A stretch of DNA of 64,000 bases, from positions 1,116,001 through 1,180,000 of the forward strand of contig NZ_VFNV01000001.1 in NCBI RefSeq assembly GCF_006715765.1, written 5' to 3'. This stretch comes from Rarobacter incanus. GTDB lineage: Bacteria; Actinomycetota; Actinomycetes; Actinomycetales; Cellulomonadaceae. This document shows, in pieces, positions 53,021-62,020 of the stretch. Each line of letters opens with the position of its first letter. The stretch's first letter is position 1. The notes beneath the pieces were generated by a model that searched no databases, had not been told where the DNA came from, and worked only from the letters and a program-made list of their open reading frames with translations. Position numbers and translations under genes: made by a program.

Positions 53021-54823
53021 CTAGCCGGCGCACGCCGCGAGCGTGGAGGTCAGGGGCGCGTCATGCAACTGCAAGGCCCCGTCCGCGGCGAGCGAAAGCA
53101 CGATGCGACGACCCCACTGCGGGTCGCGCTGCGGGAAGTCCGTGCGAAAGTGCCCCCCACGGGATTCGGCGCGGGCGAGGGCGGCGGCGGTCAGCGCGAT
53201 CGCCCCGCCCAAAATGTTAGAGGTTTCCCACTCCGCGAACTGCGGATGCGCGACGACGTCCTCGCGGGCGTGCGCGTCGATCGGCACATGGGACAAGGTG
53301 CGCAGTGCGGCAGCGAGCGAGTCGCGGCTGCGGACGACACCGGAACCCGCCGTCATGACTCGCTGAATTCGCGACCGCGCGGCACCCGCCACCAGTCCCG
53401 AGGACCCCTCGCGGGGCGCGGGGCGCAGGCGCGGCAGTTCCCCGCCATCGATGCGCCGGACGATGTCGGCGGCGGCGCGGCGGGAAAACACCAGGCCCTC
53501 CAGCAGTGAGTTGGATGCCAGCCGGTTGGCGCCGTGCACCCCCGTGCAAGCGCACTCGCCCACCGCATACAGCCCGTCGACGCTGGTGCGACCGTTCGTA
53601 TCCGTTAGGACCCCGCCCGAGTGGAAATGCTGCGCGGGGGCCACCGGGATGAGATCGTTGCCGATGTCGAAACCGGCCTCCCCCAGCCTTTCGCTGATGG
53701 TGGGGAACCTGTGCCGCAGGAACGCGGCGCCCAAATGACGGGCGTCCAGCAGCACGTGATCGGCGCCCGTCGCGGACATTGTCCGCACGATCGCGTGCGA
53801 GACCACGTCGCGCGGGGCCAATTCCGCGAGCGGGTGCACCGCCGGCATGAAACGGGCCCCGTCCACGTCCAGCAGGTAGGCTCCCTCGCCTCGCACGGCC
53901 TCGGAAATGAGCGTCAATTGCCCGCGCGCTCCCGATCCCAGCCACAGTACGGTCGGATGGAATTGCACGAATTCCAAGTCCGCGAGTTTCGCGCCGGCCC
54001 GCAGCGCGGCGCCGATCCCGTCCGCCGTTGCCTGGGATGGGTTTGTGGACGAGGTGAACAACTGGCCGATCCCGCCGGTCGCTAAAACAACCGCGCGCGC
54101 GTGGATAGCACCGATGCCGTCGCGGGTTCCCTCGCCCACGACGTGCAAAGTCACCCCGCACGCGCGCCCCCGGTCGTCGGTGAGGACGTCGATCATTTGC
54201 GCGTGTTCGATCACCTCGATGCCGGGATGGGCCCGCACCTGCTCGATCTGCGCGGCCAACGCCCGGGAGATCTCTGCACCGGTCGCGTCGCCACCGGCGT
54301 GGGCGATGCGCGATGCATGGTGCCCGCCCTCCAGGCCGAGCAGCAGTTTCCCGTCATCGCCGCGATCGAAGGCGGCACCGCGAGCGACCAGGTCCGCAAT
54401 GGCTTGCGGTCCCTCGGTAACAAGGACATCGACCGCATCCGGGTCACACACCCCGACGCCAGCCACCAACGTGTCCTCCAGGTGCGCCGCGGCGGTGTCG
54501 CCGGGATCCAGCGCGGCCGCGACCCCGCCCTGCGCCCACACGGTGGAACCCGAGGAAAGCACGGTCTTGGTCAGCAGCACGACCTTCCCGACCCTGCCGC
54601 ATAGGTCCAGGGCCGTCGTCATTCCGGCGACTCCCGACCCGATTACCACCACGTCCGCATTCGTTATCCATCCCGGCGCGGGTGCGGCCAAGGAGGTCGG
54701 CAGGATCAGGCGTTCGCCATCCGCACCGGCAGCGCGGCGCGCCGCGGTGGCGGGCGCCGGAGGCGTCCCCGTTCCGGGTAGCTCAGCGGCGGGAAGCGGG
54801 GCACTCGTCCCCGAATTGTTCAC
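53021..54823 (-). CDS. nadB: L-aspartate oxidase
   Basis: A 600-residue flavoenzyme oxidising aspartate to iminoaspartate for NAD. An N-terminal Pro/Ala/Thr extension of about 50 residues precedes the FAD dinucleotide loop '[17 protein letters not shown]'. '[21 protein letters not shown]' holds the substrate region and '[21 protein letters not shown]' the active-site His/Arg. It continues '[31 protein letters not shown]' and a C-terminal helical domain. GTG 54823 overlaps the panD stop by 4 bases. NadA is needed to complete quinolinate synthesis and is not seen in this window. Confidence 0.95.
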   Translation of the reverse strand: MNNSGTSAPLPAAELPGTGTPPAPATAARRAAGADGERLILPTSLAAPAPGWITNADVVVIGSGVAGMTTALDLCGRVGKVVLLTKTVLSSGSTVWAQGGVAAALDPGDTAAAHLEDTLVAGVGVCDPDAVDVLVTEGPQAIADLVARGAAFDRGDDGKLLLGLEGGHHASRIAHAGGDATGAEISRALAAQIEQVRAHPGIEVIEHAQMIDVLTDDRGRACGVTLHVVGEGTRDGIGAIHARAVVLATGGIGQLFTSSTNPSQATADGIGAALRAGAKLADLEFVQFHPTVLWLGSGARGQLTLISEAVRGEGAYLLDVDGARFMPAVHPLAELAPRDVVSHAIVRTMSATGADHVLLDARHLGAAFLRHRFPTISERLGEAGFDIGNDLIPVAPAQHFHSGGVLTDTNGRTSVDGLYAVGECACTGVHGANRLASNSLLEGLVFSRRAAADIVRRIDGGELPRLRPAPREGSSGLVAGAARSRIQRVMTAGSGVVRSRDSLAAALRTLSHVPIDAHAREDVVAHPQFAEWETSNILGGAIALTAAALARAESRGGHFRTDFPQRDPQWGRRIVLSLAADGALQLHDAPLTSTLAACAG

Positions 54824-55269
54824 TGCATGCCCCCGGGCGCCGCGTTGGGAATCGCGCTGGTGCGCAGCCCCGACCCGGGCGGGGCCTGCCCGGCGTCGGC
54901 GCCCGTGTCGGCGATCGCGTTGGCGCCGTCAACGAACACGACCCGCGGCCGGTATGTCCGCGCCTCCTGGTCGGCGAGCGAACCGTACGCAATGATGATC
55001 ACCACGTCTCCCGGCCGGATCAGGTGCGCGGCCGCGCCGTTGACGGCAACGATCCCGCTGCCCGCCTCACCCGCGATCGCGTACGTCGTCAGGCGGGCGC
55101 CGTTCGTCACATCGACGACATCAACCTGCTGCCCGACCAGGATGTCGGCGGCGACCAGGAGGTTCTGGTCGATGGTGATGGATCCCACGTAGTCGAGGTC
55201 AGCGTCCGTGACGGTTGCGCGGTGGATTTTGCCCACCATCATGGGGCGTATCAAGGAAGTCAAGGTCAT
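54820..55269 (-). CDS. panD: Aspartate 1-decarboxylase (pyruvoyl-dependent)
   Basis: A 149-residue PanD, giving beta-alanine for pantothenate. The self-cleavage site G-S in '[11 protein letters not shown]' creates the pyruvoyl group. '[12 protein letters not shown]', '[15 protein letters not shown]', '[27 protein letters not shown]' are diagnostic. The C-terminal about 20 residues are Ala/Gly/Pro-rich and extra. The start is uncertain: ATG 55269 touches the GAGAAGG ribosome-binding site, and a TTG or ATG up to nine codons downstream fits homologues as well. It couples to nadB by a 4-base overlap. Confidence 0.95.
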   Translation of the reverse strand: MTLTSLIRPMMVGKIHRATVTDADLDYVGSITIDQNLLVAADILVGQQVDVVDVTNGARLTTYAIAGEAGSGIVAVNGAAAHLIRPGDVVIIIAYGSLADQEARTYRPRVVFVDGANAIADTGADAGQAPPGSGLRTSAIPNAAPGGMQ

Positions 55270-55401
55270 CCTTCTCTCACAGTACCGGGGTGGGGCGCGC
55301 CCGGGATCGGGTGCACCCGGTGCCCCAGAATCGGACGCGTGGGCTCCGTCTCGGGCGGCGCTGCGGGGGTGCCCCCGTGGCGGGCAGACCGCCGCGGGCC
55401 G

Positions 55402-56313
55402 TCACCGGCGGGCGGCGCCATTTACCTGCACCAGCTCATTATCCAGCAGCCGCGTTTCCCCGACGCGGGCGGCAACCAGGACGCGCAGCGGCCCCACGTA
55501 GTCGTCGGGGACCTCCCCCAGTGTCTCAGGTTCGCGTGCCACCGCATAGTTCACGGTGATCCGGTCGCCTTGCGCGAGCACGTCGCGGGCGGCGCGCGCA
55601 ATCCGACTCGGCGCGGCTCCTGCGGCGGCCGCCTGCCGCGCGGCCTCCAGGCTGCGCGGCAGGCGCAGCCCCAGATCCCGCTGGGCGGGGGTCAAGTACG
55701 CGTTGCGGGAGGAAAGCGCCAGGCCGTCGGGGTCGCGAACGATGTCCGCCGCTTCGATCGACACCGGCATGGCAAGGTCGCGCACCATGGTGCGGATTGC
55801 CACGAGTTGCTGCGCGTCCTTTTGCCCAAAGATCGCGTGCGTCGGTGAGGTGAGGTTTAAAAGCTTTGCGACGACGGTGAGCACCCCATCGAAGTGCCCC
55901 GGGCGGACCGCGCCCTCCAGTATCGTTCCCAGCGGCCCCGCACTAACGGATACCTGCGGCGGGCCCCCGGGATACATTTCGTCCGCGCTCGGCGCGAACA
56001 CGACCTCGACGCCCTTGCCGCTGAGCGCCTCGACATCCGCGGCAAGCGTCCGCGGGTAGGAATCGAAGTCCTCACCCGCGCCGAATTGCAGCGGGTTCAC
56101 GAACACGGTGACGATGACGTGGTCCGCCAGCCCGCGCGCCTTTGCAACCAGGCTCACGTGTCCGGCGTGCAGTGCGCCCATGGTCATCACCACGGCCACG
56201 GACCCCGTCATCGCGGCGCGGGCCGCGCGCAGGTCCGACCGCGTGTGCACGACGAGGGGGCGATCGCCTCGCGTGGTCTCGCCGTGCGTCGCTTGCTCGA
56301 AGTGGGCAATCAT
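55402..56313 (-). CDS. panC: Pantothenate synthetase (pantoate-beta-alanine ligase)
   Basis: A 303-residue PanC that joins pantoate and beta-alanine with ATP. It has the adenylate-binding 'VMTMGALHAGHVSLV' (HxGH motif), 'VFVNPLQFGAGEDFDSYPRTL', 'GHFDGVLTVVAKLLNL', 'FGQKDAQQLVAIRTMV' and 'LALSSRNAYLTPAQR' (KMSKS counterpart). I chose ATG 56313 because AGAAGGG lies upstream. It follows the DUF2520 gene closely, and panD starts 132 bases further on. panB is not present in the window. Confidence 0.96.
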   Translation of the reverse strand: MIAHFEQATHGETTRGDRPLVVHTRSDLRAARAAMTGSVAVVMTMGALHAGHVSLVAKARGLADHVIVTVFVNPLQFGAGEDFDSYPRTLAADVEALSGKGVEVVFAPSADEMYPGGPPQVSVSAGPLGTILEGAVRPGHFDGVLTVVAKLLNLTSPTHAIFGQKDAQQLVAIRTMVRDLAMPVSIEAADIVRDPDGLALSSRNAYLTPAQRDLGLRLPRSLEAARQAAAAGAAPSRIARAARDVLAQGDRITVNYAVAREPETLGEVPDDYVGPLRVLVAARVGETRLLDNELVQVNGAARR

Positions 56314-56323
56314 CAATACCCTT

Positions 56324-57256
56324 CTAACTTTCGCTCGGAGTTGAACCAAGTACATCCAACACGGCCATCAGGCCGCGCTCGCTGAGCCGCCCGGCGCGGA
56401 ACGCGCGCAGGGCGGTGGACCGCGCCATCGTCAGGTACGCGTCCGCCAAATCCGTATGTTCGCTGGCCCGCATGACGTCCACGTGACCAGCAAGGGTTCC
56501 CACGTCCGCACGCACCGCCGGACCCGTGACCGCCAGCATCGGGTCGGCGCCATCGGATGCGTACCGCAACGCCCCCTCCACGCTCGCGTGCACCAGGTGG
56601 GACAACAAGGTGCCCGGGTTCTCTATTCCCGCCGCGCGCAACACCTCCGTTGCCTGCGAAACCAGCGTGACTGCGTGGTTAGCCGCGTGCGTCAGCGCCG
56701 CGTGGTAGGCGACGCGGGCCCGAGGATCGACGACCACCGGCTCGCCACCCATCTCGACGACCATCGCCTGCGCGATCGGCAGGAACGGGGCGGGCGCCGT
56801 TACGGCGAATGAGGTCCCGACCATTCGCCCGATATCGATCGAAGTGCCGGTGAACGTCATCGCGGGGTGGATCGCCAATCCGATCGCGCCCTGCTTGGTG
56901 GCGGGTTCCAGGATATCCAGCGCGTGCGCTCCCGACACGTGCACGACGATTTGACCGAGCTGCCACCCGGTCGTCGCGGCCAGTCCCGCAACCAGATCAG
57001 CGATCGCGTCATCCGGCACGGCAAGAAGCACCACCTCACAGCGCTCAACCACCTGCTGGGCGCTGAGCAAAGGAACGCCGGGCAGCATCGCTTGCGCGCG
57101 CTGGCGCGAATCATCGGATCCGGCATTAATCCCAACGATCGAATGCCCGGCGGCGCGCAGCGCACTACCCAGCACCGGACCGACGCGGCCCGCACCGATG
57201 ACGCCAACCCCCATGCGCCCCGGTTTCGGTGCGCGCGATTGGACCGATTCCGTCAC
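56324..57256 (-). CDS. Rossmann-fold/DUF2520 oxidoreductase-like protein
   Basis: A 310-residue protein with an N-terminal NAD(P)-binding Rossmann domain ('MGVGVIGAGRVGPVLGSALRAAGHSIVGINAGS', GxGxxG) and a C-terminal all-helical DUF2520 domain ('ARVAYHAALTHAANHAVTLVSQATEVLRAAGI', 'VEGALRYASDGADPMLAVTGPAVRADVGTLAGHV'). The fold resembles ketopantoate reductase and 6-phosphogluconate-type dehydrogenases. It sits directly before panC, as in many actinobacteria. A pantothenate-related reductase (PanE/PanG-like) role is a reasonable hypothesis, but I cannot prove it. Its GTG overlaps the upstream PH gene stop by 4 bases. Confidence 0.85.
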   Translation of the reverse strand: MTESVQSRAPKPGRMGVGVIGAGRVGPVLGSALRAAGHSIVGINAGSDDSRQRAQAMLPGVPLLSAQQVVERCEVVLLAVPDDAIADLVAGLAATTGWQLGQIVVHVSGAHALDILEPATKQGAIGLAIHPAMTFTGTSIDIGRMVGTSFAVTAPAPFLPIAQAMVVEMGGEPVVVDPRARVAYHAALTHAANHAVTLVSQATEVLRAAGIENPGTLLSHLVHASVEGALRYASDGADPMLAVTGPAVRADVGTLAGHVDVMRASEHTDLADAYLTMARSTALRAFRAGRLSERGLMAVLDVLGSTPSES

Positions 57257-58953
57257 GCGTCCGCCCCCCTGGGGGCCGGTGCTAGCACGGGCGTTGCGCC
57301 CGCATCGGCCGTCCCGGCAAGACCCGCGGCGTATCGCGCCGCGGCATCGCGCAAGCGGGCGGCATCCCCGGCATCGAGGTGATCCACCGCGCTGTCCACC
57401 GGGCCGCCAACCATGTGGAACGTCACCGAGGCCACGGACTTGCGCCTGTCAAACATCCCGGCCGTGACCGCCACGGACTGGCAGTGACGCAGCCAGATCA
57501 CTGCGGCGGAGCGGAGCACTCGTCCGCTGCGAAGGTACGCAACGTCACCATCCAAGAAAACCCCGCGCCGCGCGTAATCCAGTGGATCCCAGCGTCGCAC
57601 TCGCGCCGGAATCCCCACGAAGGGGTCCGCGGGGTCCGCGCGCCGGCCCAGCATCGCACGCTCCAGTGTCTGCGCGGCCGCACCGGTGAACCATTGATCG
57701 TTCAGCGCCGCCAAGAATGCCGCCACCTCCGCGCGCGTTGCCAACGGCAGGAGCTCCACGTCTGACTTTTCCGACCCGTAACCGGCAATCGTTGCCTTGA
57801 CGTCCCACCAGCCGAAGCAGCGGTGAAGCGGGCCTTGGGTGACCGCGAGCGCGTGAATGCGCTCGACCGGGACGGTCTGGGTGACGTGATCGGTGAGCCC
57901 CCGGCTTACGCGGACAGTCGCCGCGCCTGCCGCGCCGCCCGGCATTCGCACCGCAACGTATCCGAAGTTCTTTGCGACCTGCGAATACATGTTCGATCCC
58001 AACGCAACGACGAGGCCCACCAGCGCCACCAAGCTCATCCACTTACCGGTTACGACCCCAAACGAAACCGTCGCCACGATCACCAGCAGCGCGACCACCG
58101 TGCCGACGCTTGTGGCCGCGCCCGCGATGACGCGGCCGGTGGGGATGGCGACGATCGGGGTCGCGTCGTGGGGGTGCTCGCGCGGTGCGCCCTGGGCAGG
58201 AGCGGCGCAGGCGATCTCGTTTCCGGACACGGCAGCATCCTGCGGCAACGGGTCCATTGCCTCAGGCGCAATCGCCGCGGCCGGAGCGTTGACGAGAGTG
58301 CGCGCCTGCGGGTCGGCGGGGCGCGGCGCGGGGGCAGCGCCGGGAGCGGGGGCAGCGCCGGGAGCGGGGGCAGCGCCGGGAGCGGGGGCAGCGCCGGGAG
58401 CGGGGGTTCCCGGTCGCGATTGCAGCAACTCCTCGCGGAGCTGCTGGGCCCGCGGATGCGAAAAGAACCCGAGTTTGACCTCGGAGTCATCCCCGCCCGC
58501 GGTCTCAATGCTAAGTTCGGCCAGGCCCAGGATTCTGGCGCCGAGCGGCCTGCGGATGTCTATCGCTTCGATGCGGTCCAGGACCGCGGTGACGTGGGAG
58601 CGGAAAATGATGCCGCTTCGCACGTGCAAAGATCTGTCATCGATCGCGTACTGGTAGCGCCACCACGACAGGTACATGCCGCCAATGATCACCAGCAGCG
58701 CCGCGCCTATCGCACCCCACAGGTAGGCGTTGGCCAGCAGGCGCAGAAAGTTCACGTCCTGCCCGCGCCGGGATGCGTCTTCGAAGTAGTCCACGACCTG
58801 GCGCACAACGAACGCCGCGATCGCCAGCAAGAATATCCACACCCTGACCAGGGGTGATGCCGAGTGGACCCGATGCCAGACCGGTTCGCTTTGGGGCGGG
58901 GACGGCGCGGCTGCCGCGGGTGCCCGATCCGCCGCGCGGGTGGTATCCGTCAT
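57253..58953 (-). CDS. Membrane protein with tandem bacterial PH domains (YdbT-like)
   Basis: A 566-residue protein. Two transmembrane helices near the N-terminus ('VWIFLLAIAAFVVRQVVDYF', 'GAIGAALLVIIGGMYLSWW') lead into a bPH2 domain ('YQYAIDDRSLHVRSGIIFRSHVTAVLDRIEAIDIRRPLGARILGLAELSIETAGG'). A low-complexity Ala/Pro/Gly linker follows, then a second transmembrane pair and another bPH2 copy ('TQTVPVERIHALAVTQGPLHRCFGWWDVKATIAGYG', 'GVFLDGDVAYLRSGRVLRSAAVIWLRHCQSVAVTAG'). This matches the YdbT half of the YdbS/YdbT pair. The partner single-PH gene lies immediately upstream, overlapping by 4 bases. Confidence 0.88.
   Translation of the reverse strand: MTDTTRAADRAPAAAAPSPPQSEPVWHRVHSASPLVRVWIFLLAIAAFVVRQVVDYFEDASRRGQDVNFLRLLANAYLWGAIGAALLVIIGGMYLSWWRYQYAIDDRSLHVRSGIIFRSHVTAVLDRIEAIDIRRPLGARILGLAELSIETAGGDDSEVKLGFFSHPRAQQLREELLQSRPGTPAPGAAPAPGAAPAPGAAPAPGAAPAPRPADPQARTLVNAPAAAIAPEAMDPLPQDAAVSGNEIACAAPAQGAPREHPHDATPIVAIPTGRVIAGAATSVGTVVALLVIVATVSFGVVTGKWMSLVALVGLVVALGSNMYSQVAKNFGYVAVRMPGGAAGAATVRVSRGLTDHVTQTVPVERIHALAVTQGPLHRCFGWWDVKATIAGYGSEKSDVELLPLATRAEVAAFLAALNDQWFTGAAAQTLERAMLGRRADPADPFVGIPARVRRWDPLDYARRGVFLDGDVAYLRSGRVLRSAAVIWLRHCQSVAVTAGMFDRRKSVASVTFHMVGGPVDSAVDHLDAGDAARLRDAAARYAAGLAGTADAGATPVLAPAPRGADA
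58329..58406. repeat. 18-bp tandem repeat in the PH-protein linker
   Basis: About 4.3 perfect copies of an 18-bp unit (58329-58346, 58347-58364, 58365-58382, 58383-58400, partial to 58406). It encodes a repeated Gly-Ala-Ala-Pro-Ala-Pro hexapeptide in frame. It is likely to vary in copy number between strains. Confidence 0.92.
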
Positions 58954-59447
58954 AGCTTGAGCATCCGCGCTTCACCCGCCGCCGTCAGGTGATCGCGCAG
59001 GGCCGCGGCGCGGGCGGTCGGTATGCCGGATATGCCGCCTTGCGTTTGCGATGAGGCCGTCGCGATTGTGACCGATGACAGCCCTGCCCGCCGCAGCCAG
59101 GGTCCCGACGCAACGTTCACCGTCTGTATCCGGCCATAAGGAATGACCGTGAGGGTGCGCAACATGACGCCTTCCCGGATGACCAGGTCGTCCTCGCGGC
59201 ACATGAACCCGAATGCCCGCACGCGGCGCGGTATCAGCGCCGCGTTGACGAGCGCCAGCGCCACCACACCCCCCGCGATCGCCCAGATCCACCACCGACC
59301 GAAGATGATGGCGAAGATCACCGGAATCAGCGCAATCACCAGGAATGCCGCGGCGGCACCGAGTTGCTTTATCGTACGCATCGCTGGTGCCAGCGGCTCC
59401 CAGGTCCCCTGCACGTCGAAGGGGTCATGCCTGTTGTCGCTGGCCAT
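58950..59447 (-). CDS. Bacterial PH-domain membrane protein (YdbS-like)
   Basis: A 165-residue protein. Two close transmembrane helices ('GAAAAFLVIALIPVIFAIIFG', 'WWIWAIAGGVVALALVNAALI') are followed by one bPH2 domain ('VRAFGFMCREDDLVIREGVMLRTLTVIPYGRIQTVNVASGPWLRRAGLSSVTIATASSQTQGGISGIPTARAAALRDHLTA'). This is the YdbS layout, the usual partner of the tandem-PH YdbT-like protein encoded next. I chose ATG 59447 because GGGAGAGG lies upstream; it overlaps the DUF3180 gene by 23 bases. Function unknown; possibly a membrane-lipid or envelope-stress complex. Confidence 0.9.
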   Translation of the reverse strand: MASDNRHDPFDVQGTWEPLAPAMRTIKQLGAAAAFLVIALIPVIFAIIFGRWWIWAIAGGVVALALVNAALIPRRVRAFGFMCREDDLVIREGVMLRTLTVIPYGRIQTVNVASGPWLRRAGLSSVTIATASSQTQGGISGIPTARAAALRDHLTAAGEARMLKL

Positions 59448-59907
59448 GGGCGTCCTCTCCCTGCGTGCCTTCGGGTGGCGGGATTCGCCCGAACCGCTCG
59501 GTGATGTAACCGGCCGCCGCAAGAACGGTCGCGCACAGGGCGGCCACCGCGGCGCTCACCAGGCGCGCGCGCTGCGGCTCGATGCCAATGTCGCCCAGCG
59601 CGTAGAGGGCCTGCGCGCCGTACCAGCCCGCCAGCATGGCGCCCGCGTGACTGGCGGCCTTTCCCAGCACCACCATGCGCGCGGCCCGCAAGCCGGTTAG
59701 GCCCGGGCGGTTGCCGCGCAAGTACGATCGCAGCGTCAGCCCGGCGACTATCACCACCGCCGCCAGCAGGAGTTCGATGCCGGCCACCAGGTACGAAACC
59801 GCAGGCAGCCTGATTCCCCGCGCGGCCAACGCCATGAGCAGGGCAAAGGCAACCAATCCGACACCGGCGAACCAGGCCAGTAGGTGCGCGACGCGCGTGG
59901 GTTTCAT
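59425..59907 (-). CDS. DUF3180 membrane protein
   Basis: A 160-residue protein with four predicted transmembrane helices ('VAHLLAWFAGVGLVAFALLMALAA', 'VSYLVAGIELLLAAVVIVAGLTL', 'RMVVLGKAASHAGAMLAGWYGAQALYAL', 'RLVSAAVAALCATVLAAAGYI'). It begins 'MKPTRVAHLL' and has a polar tail ('PPPEGTQGEDAHGQ'). This is the DUF3180 family, which conventionally follows folK in actinobacteria. ATG 59907 overlaps the folB-folK stop by 4 bases. Function unknown. Confidence 0.88.
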   Translation of the reverse strand: MKPTRVAHLLAWFAGVGLVAFALLMALAARGIRLPAVSYLVAGIELLLAAVVIVAGLTLRSYLRGNRPGLTGLRAARMVVLGKAASHAGAMLAGWYGAQALYALGDIGIEPQRARLVSAAVAALCATVLAAAGYITERFGRIPPPEGTQGEDAHGQRQQA

Positions 59908-61118
59908 GAAAGCGCCTCGTGGCCCACCGGCCACACCGTGTCCGCGGTCGGGAGCGTGTCGGTCGCGAACCAGTCCAGGGATAGTGCCTTGACCCCGAAA
60001 CGGTCGGGCGCCAAGGCGGCTAGCTGCTCGATGGTCTGCCCCGATTGCGGGTCAAGCACGGCCGTGGGGTCCAGATGCGCCCACGGGAGCAGCACGAAGG
60101 CGCGTTCGTGTGCGCGCGGGTGCGGGATCGAAAGGTCTGGTTCCTCGATCACGAAATCGTCGTAGGCGATGATGTCAATGTCTAGGGTTCGCGGCCCCCA
60201 TTGCACGTTGCGTTCGCGCCCAAACATCTGCTCGATGGAACTGGTCAGCATCAGCAGATTCGCCGGAGAATGGGTGGTCACGATCGTGATGACGGTGTTG
60301 AAATAGTCGGGTTGTTCGACGGGTCCCCCGACCGGCGCGGTCCGCGCCAACGGCCCGACTCCGGTGATCGCAATGTTCGGCAGCATCGAGATTTCGCGAA
60401 TGGCCTGGCGCAAGGTGCCGGCGGCGTCACCGACGTTCGCGCCCAGCGCCAACACCGCGGGCACCGGCAGGCTCGGCTGGTACGACGAGGCGGTGTGTAT
60501 GACGGGAGTCGGCGCGCTGACGCTGCGGCGCACGGGCAACGCCTGATCCTCCCGCGCTTGCGAGGGGGCGCCCAAAGGCGCGGGCGTGACCGGATCGATG
60601 GGCGAATCGATCGACGAGGCCTCCGCCTCCCGCGCTTGCGAGGGGGCGCCCAAAGGCGCGGGCGTGACCGGATCGATGGGCGAATCGATCGACGAGGCCT
60701 CCGCCTCCCGCGCGGCCCGCTGCCCGTCGACGGGGGCGTCGGCGATGGCCACGAGGTCTGCCCGGGTGCGCCGCACCGTGAGCGTCACGTCGTCGAAGGG
60801 CACGGGTATCGGCGCGGAGGGCTTGTGGATCGTTATGGTTGCCGTATCGACCGCGTGGTAGCTCAGCACGACCGCGGCGAGGTGGGCCGCGAGCGATTCG
60901 ATCAAGTCGAAGCGGGTTGCGGCAACCTCGCCGGCCACTCGTTGCGCGATGATTCCGTAGTCGGCGGTCAGTGACAGGTCGTCTCGCATGGCAGCTTGTC
61001 GCGTGTCAAGCCCGATTTCGACGTCGACGACGAATTCTTGACCGTCGCGCTTTTCGGATTCCAACACGCCATGGAAGCCGTAGGCCCGGATCCCTGTGAT
61101 TCGGATCAGGTCGCCCAT
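59904..61118 (-). CDS. folBK: FolB-FolK fusion: dihydroneopterin aldolase and HPPK
   Basis: A 404-residue bifunctional folate enzyme. Residues 1-120 are dihydroneopterin aldolase ('DLIRITGIRAYGFHGVLESEKRDGQEFVVDVEI', 'LTADYGIIAQRVAGEV', 'DLIESLAAHLAA', 'ITIHKPSAPIPVPFDDVTLTVRR'). A linker (about 121-215) contains a duplicated 26-residue segment. Residues about 216-395 are 6-hydroxymethyl-7,8-dihydropterin pyrophosphokinase ('VLALGANVGDAAGTLRQAI', 'PDYFNTVITI', 'RNVQWGPRTLDIDIIAYDDFV', 'IPHPRAHERAFVLLPWAHLDP'). The fusion makes two successive steps in one chain. It overlaps folP by 13 bases. Confidence 0.95.
   Translation of the reverse strand: MGDLIRITGIRAYGFHGVLESEKRDGQEFVVDVEIGLDTRQAAMRDDLSLTADYGIIAQRVAGEVAATRFDLIESLAAHLAAVVLSYHAVDTATITIHKPSAPIPVPFDDVTLTVRRTRADLVAIADAPVDGQRAAREAEASSIDSPIDPVTPAPLGAPSQAREAEASSIDSPIDPVTPAPLGAPSQAREDQALPVRRSVSAPTPVIHTASSYQPSLPVPAVLALGANVGDAAGTLRQAIREISMLPNIAITGVGPLARTAPVGGPVEQPDYFNTVITIVTTHSPANLLMLTSSIEQMFGRERNVQWGPRTLDIDIIAYDDFVIEEPDLSIPHPRAHERAFVLLPWAHLDPTAVLDPQSGQTIEQLAALAPDRFGVKALSLDWFATDTLPTADTVWPVGHEALS
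60548..60713. repeat. Exact 78-bp tandem duplication in the folB-folK linker
   Basis: A 78-bp unit starting at 60548 is repeated exactly at 60626, with a third partial copy from 60704 to 60713 (10 bases). The period preserves the frame and repeats 26 residues in the interdomain linker. Exact identity suggests a recent duplication. Confidence 0.95.
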
Positions 61119-62008
61119 CGGTTGACTCCTTCATTCTCGGACGCGCCCGCCGGGGATGCGGCACGCCATTGCTCACCTATCGCTACTGCGTCCGCCGTGC
61201 TGGCAACATCATGTACCCGCACGCACCACGCGCCCCCTATCGTAGCGAGTGCGCTCACCACAGCTGTCGCCAGATCGCGATCCGCGGGCGGCCGGGCGGC
61301 GCCGCCCGGGATCACCTGCGCCAAGAATCGCTTGCGAGACGCCCCCACGAGCACGGGGAACCCCATGTCCCGCAGTTGCTTGAGGTGAGTCAAGAGCGGC
61401 CAGTTGCTGGCACCCTGCTTTGCGAATCCAAGGCCCGGATCGATGGCCAGCAGGCCCGTGTCGGCCCCCGCATCGACATAGGCTTCAATGCGGCCGCGGA
61501 GCTCGCCTACCACCTCGGAAACCACGTCCTGGTACCTATCGTGCCGATCCATGTGCGGGGAATGAGCCCGCCAGTGCGAGAGGATGTACGGCACGCCCAA
61601 ATCGGCTACCTGCGATAGCATCCGGTCGTCCGCCAAACCGCCCGACACGTCGTTGATGATCGCGGCGCCCGCCTCAACTGCCGCCGCGGCCACCGCGGAT
61701 CGCATGGTGTCTATGCTGACCGGCACGCCGTTTTCGGCGAGCCTGCGAACAACCGGGATGACCCGCCGAAGCTCCTCGTCGACGGGAACCCGTTGCGCGC
61801 CGGGGCGCGTGGACTCGCCGCCGACATCGATGATGTCGGCTCCGTCCTCGATCATCTCCGTGGCGTGTGCCACGGCGGCCTGCGCGTCGATCCACCTGCC
61901 TCCGTCGGAGAACGAATCGGGCGTGACGTTGAGGATGCCCATGATCTTGCAGGGCGCCGGCGCCAAGAGCGCCGCCACCGGGGCTGCTGCGTTATCGGTG
62001 GATTCCAC
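61106..62008 (-). CDS. folP: Dihydropteroate synthase
   Basis: A 300-residue TIM-barrel enzyme joining DHPP and p-aminobenzoate; the sulfonamide target. Motifs: 'IMGILNVTPDSFSDGGRWID', 'DIIDVGGESTRPGAQRV', 'VSIDTMRSAVA', 'AGAAIINDVSGGLAD', 'LLAIDPGLGFAKQGASNWPLLTHL' and 'PVLVGASRKRFLAQVI'. I chose GTG 62008 because TACAGT lies exactly 6 bases upstream, with no ribosome-binding site; the mRNA is probably leaderless. It is followed by folB-folK with a 13-base overlap. Confidence 0.95.
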   Translation of the reverse strand: MESTDNAAAPVAALLAPAPCKIMGILNVTPDSFSDGGRWIDAQAAVAHATEMIEDGADIIDVGGESTRPGAQRVPVDEELRRVIPVVRRLAENGVPVSIDTMRSAVAAAAVEAGAAIINDVSGGLADDRMLSQVADLGVPYILSHWRAHSPHMDRHDRYQDVVSEVVGELRGRIEAYVDAGADTGLLAIDPGLGFAKQGASNWPLLTHLKQLRDMGFPVLVGASRKRFLAQVIPGGAARPPADRDLATAVVSALATIGGAWCVRVHDVASTADAVAIGEQWRAASPAGASENEGVNRWAT

Positions 62009-62014
62009 CCATCT

Positions 62015-62020
62015 ACTGTA
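62015..62020 (-). promoter_or_regulatory. Putative -10 hexamer of a leaderless folP transcript
   Basis: Minus-strand TACAGT, 6-base gap, GTG 62008. This implies that folP onward is transcribed separately from ftsH-folE. Confidence 0.45.

Noticed and set aside
60548-60713. Tandem duplication considered as a CRISPR or mobile element end
   Set aside because: The unit is 78 bp without spacers, is in frame in a coding linker, and lacks terminal inverted repeats or a transposase.
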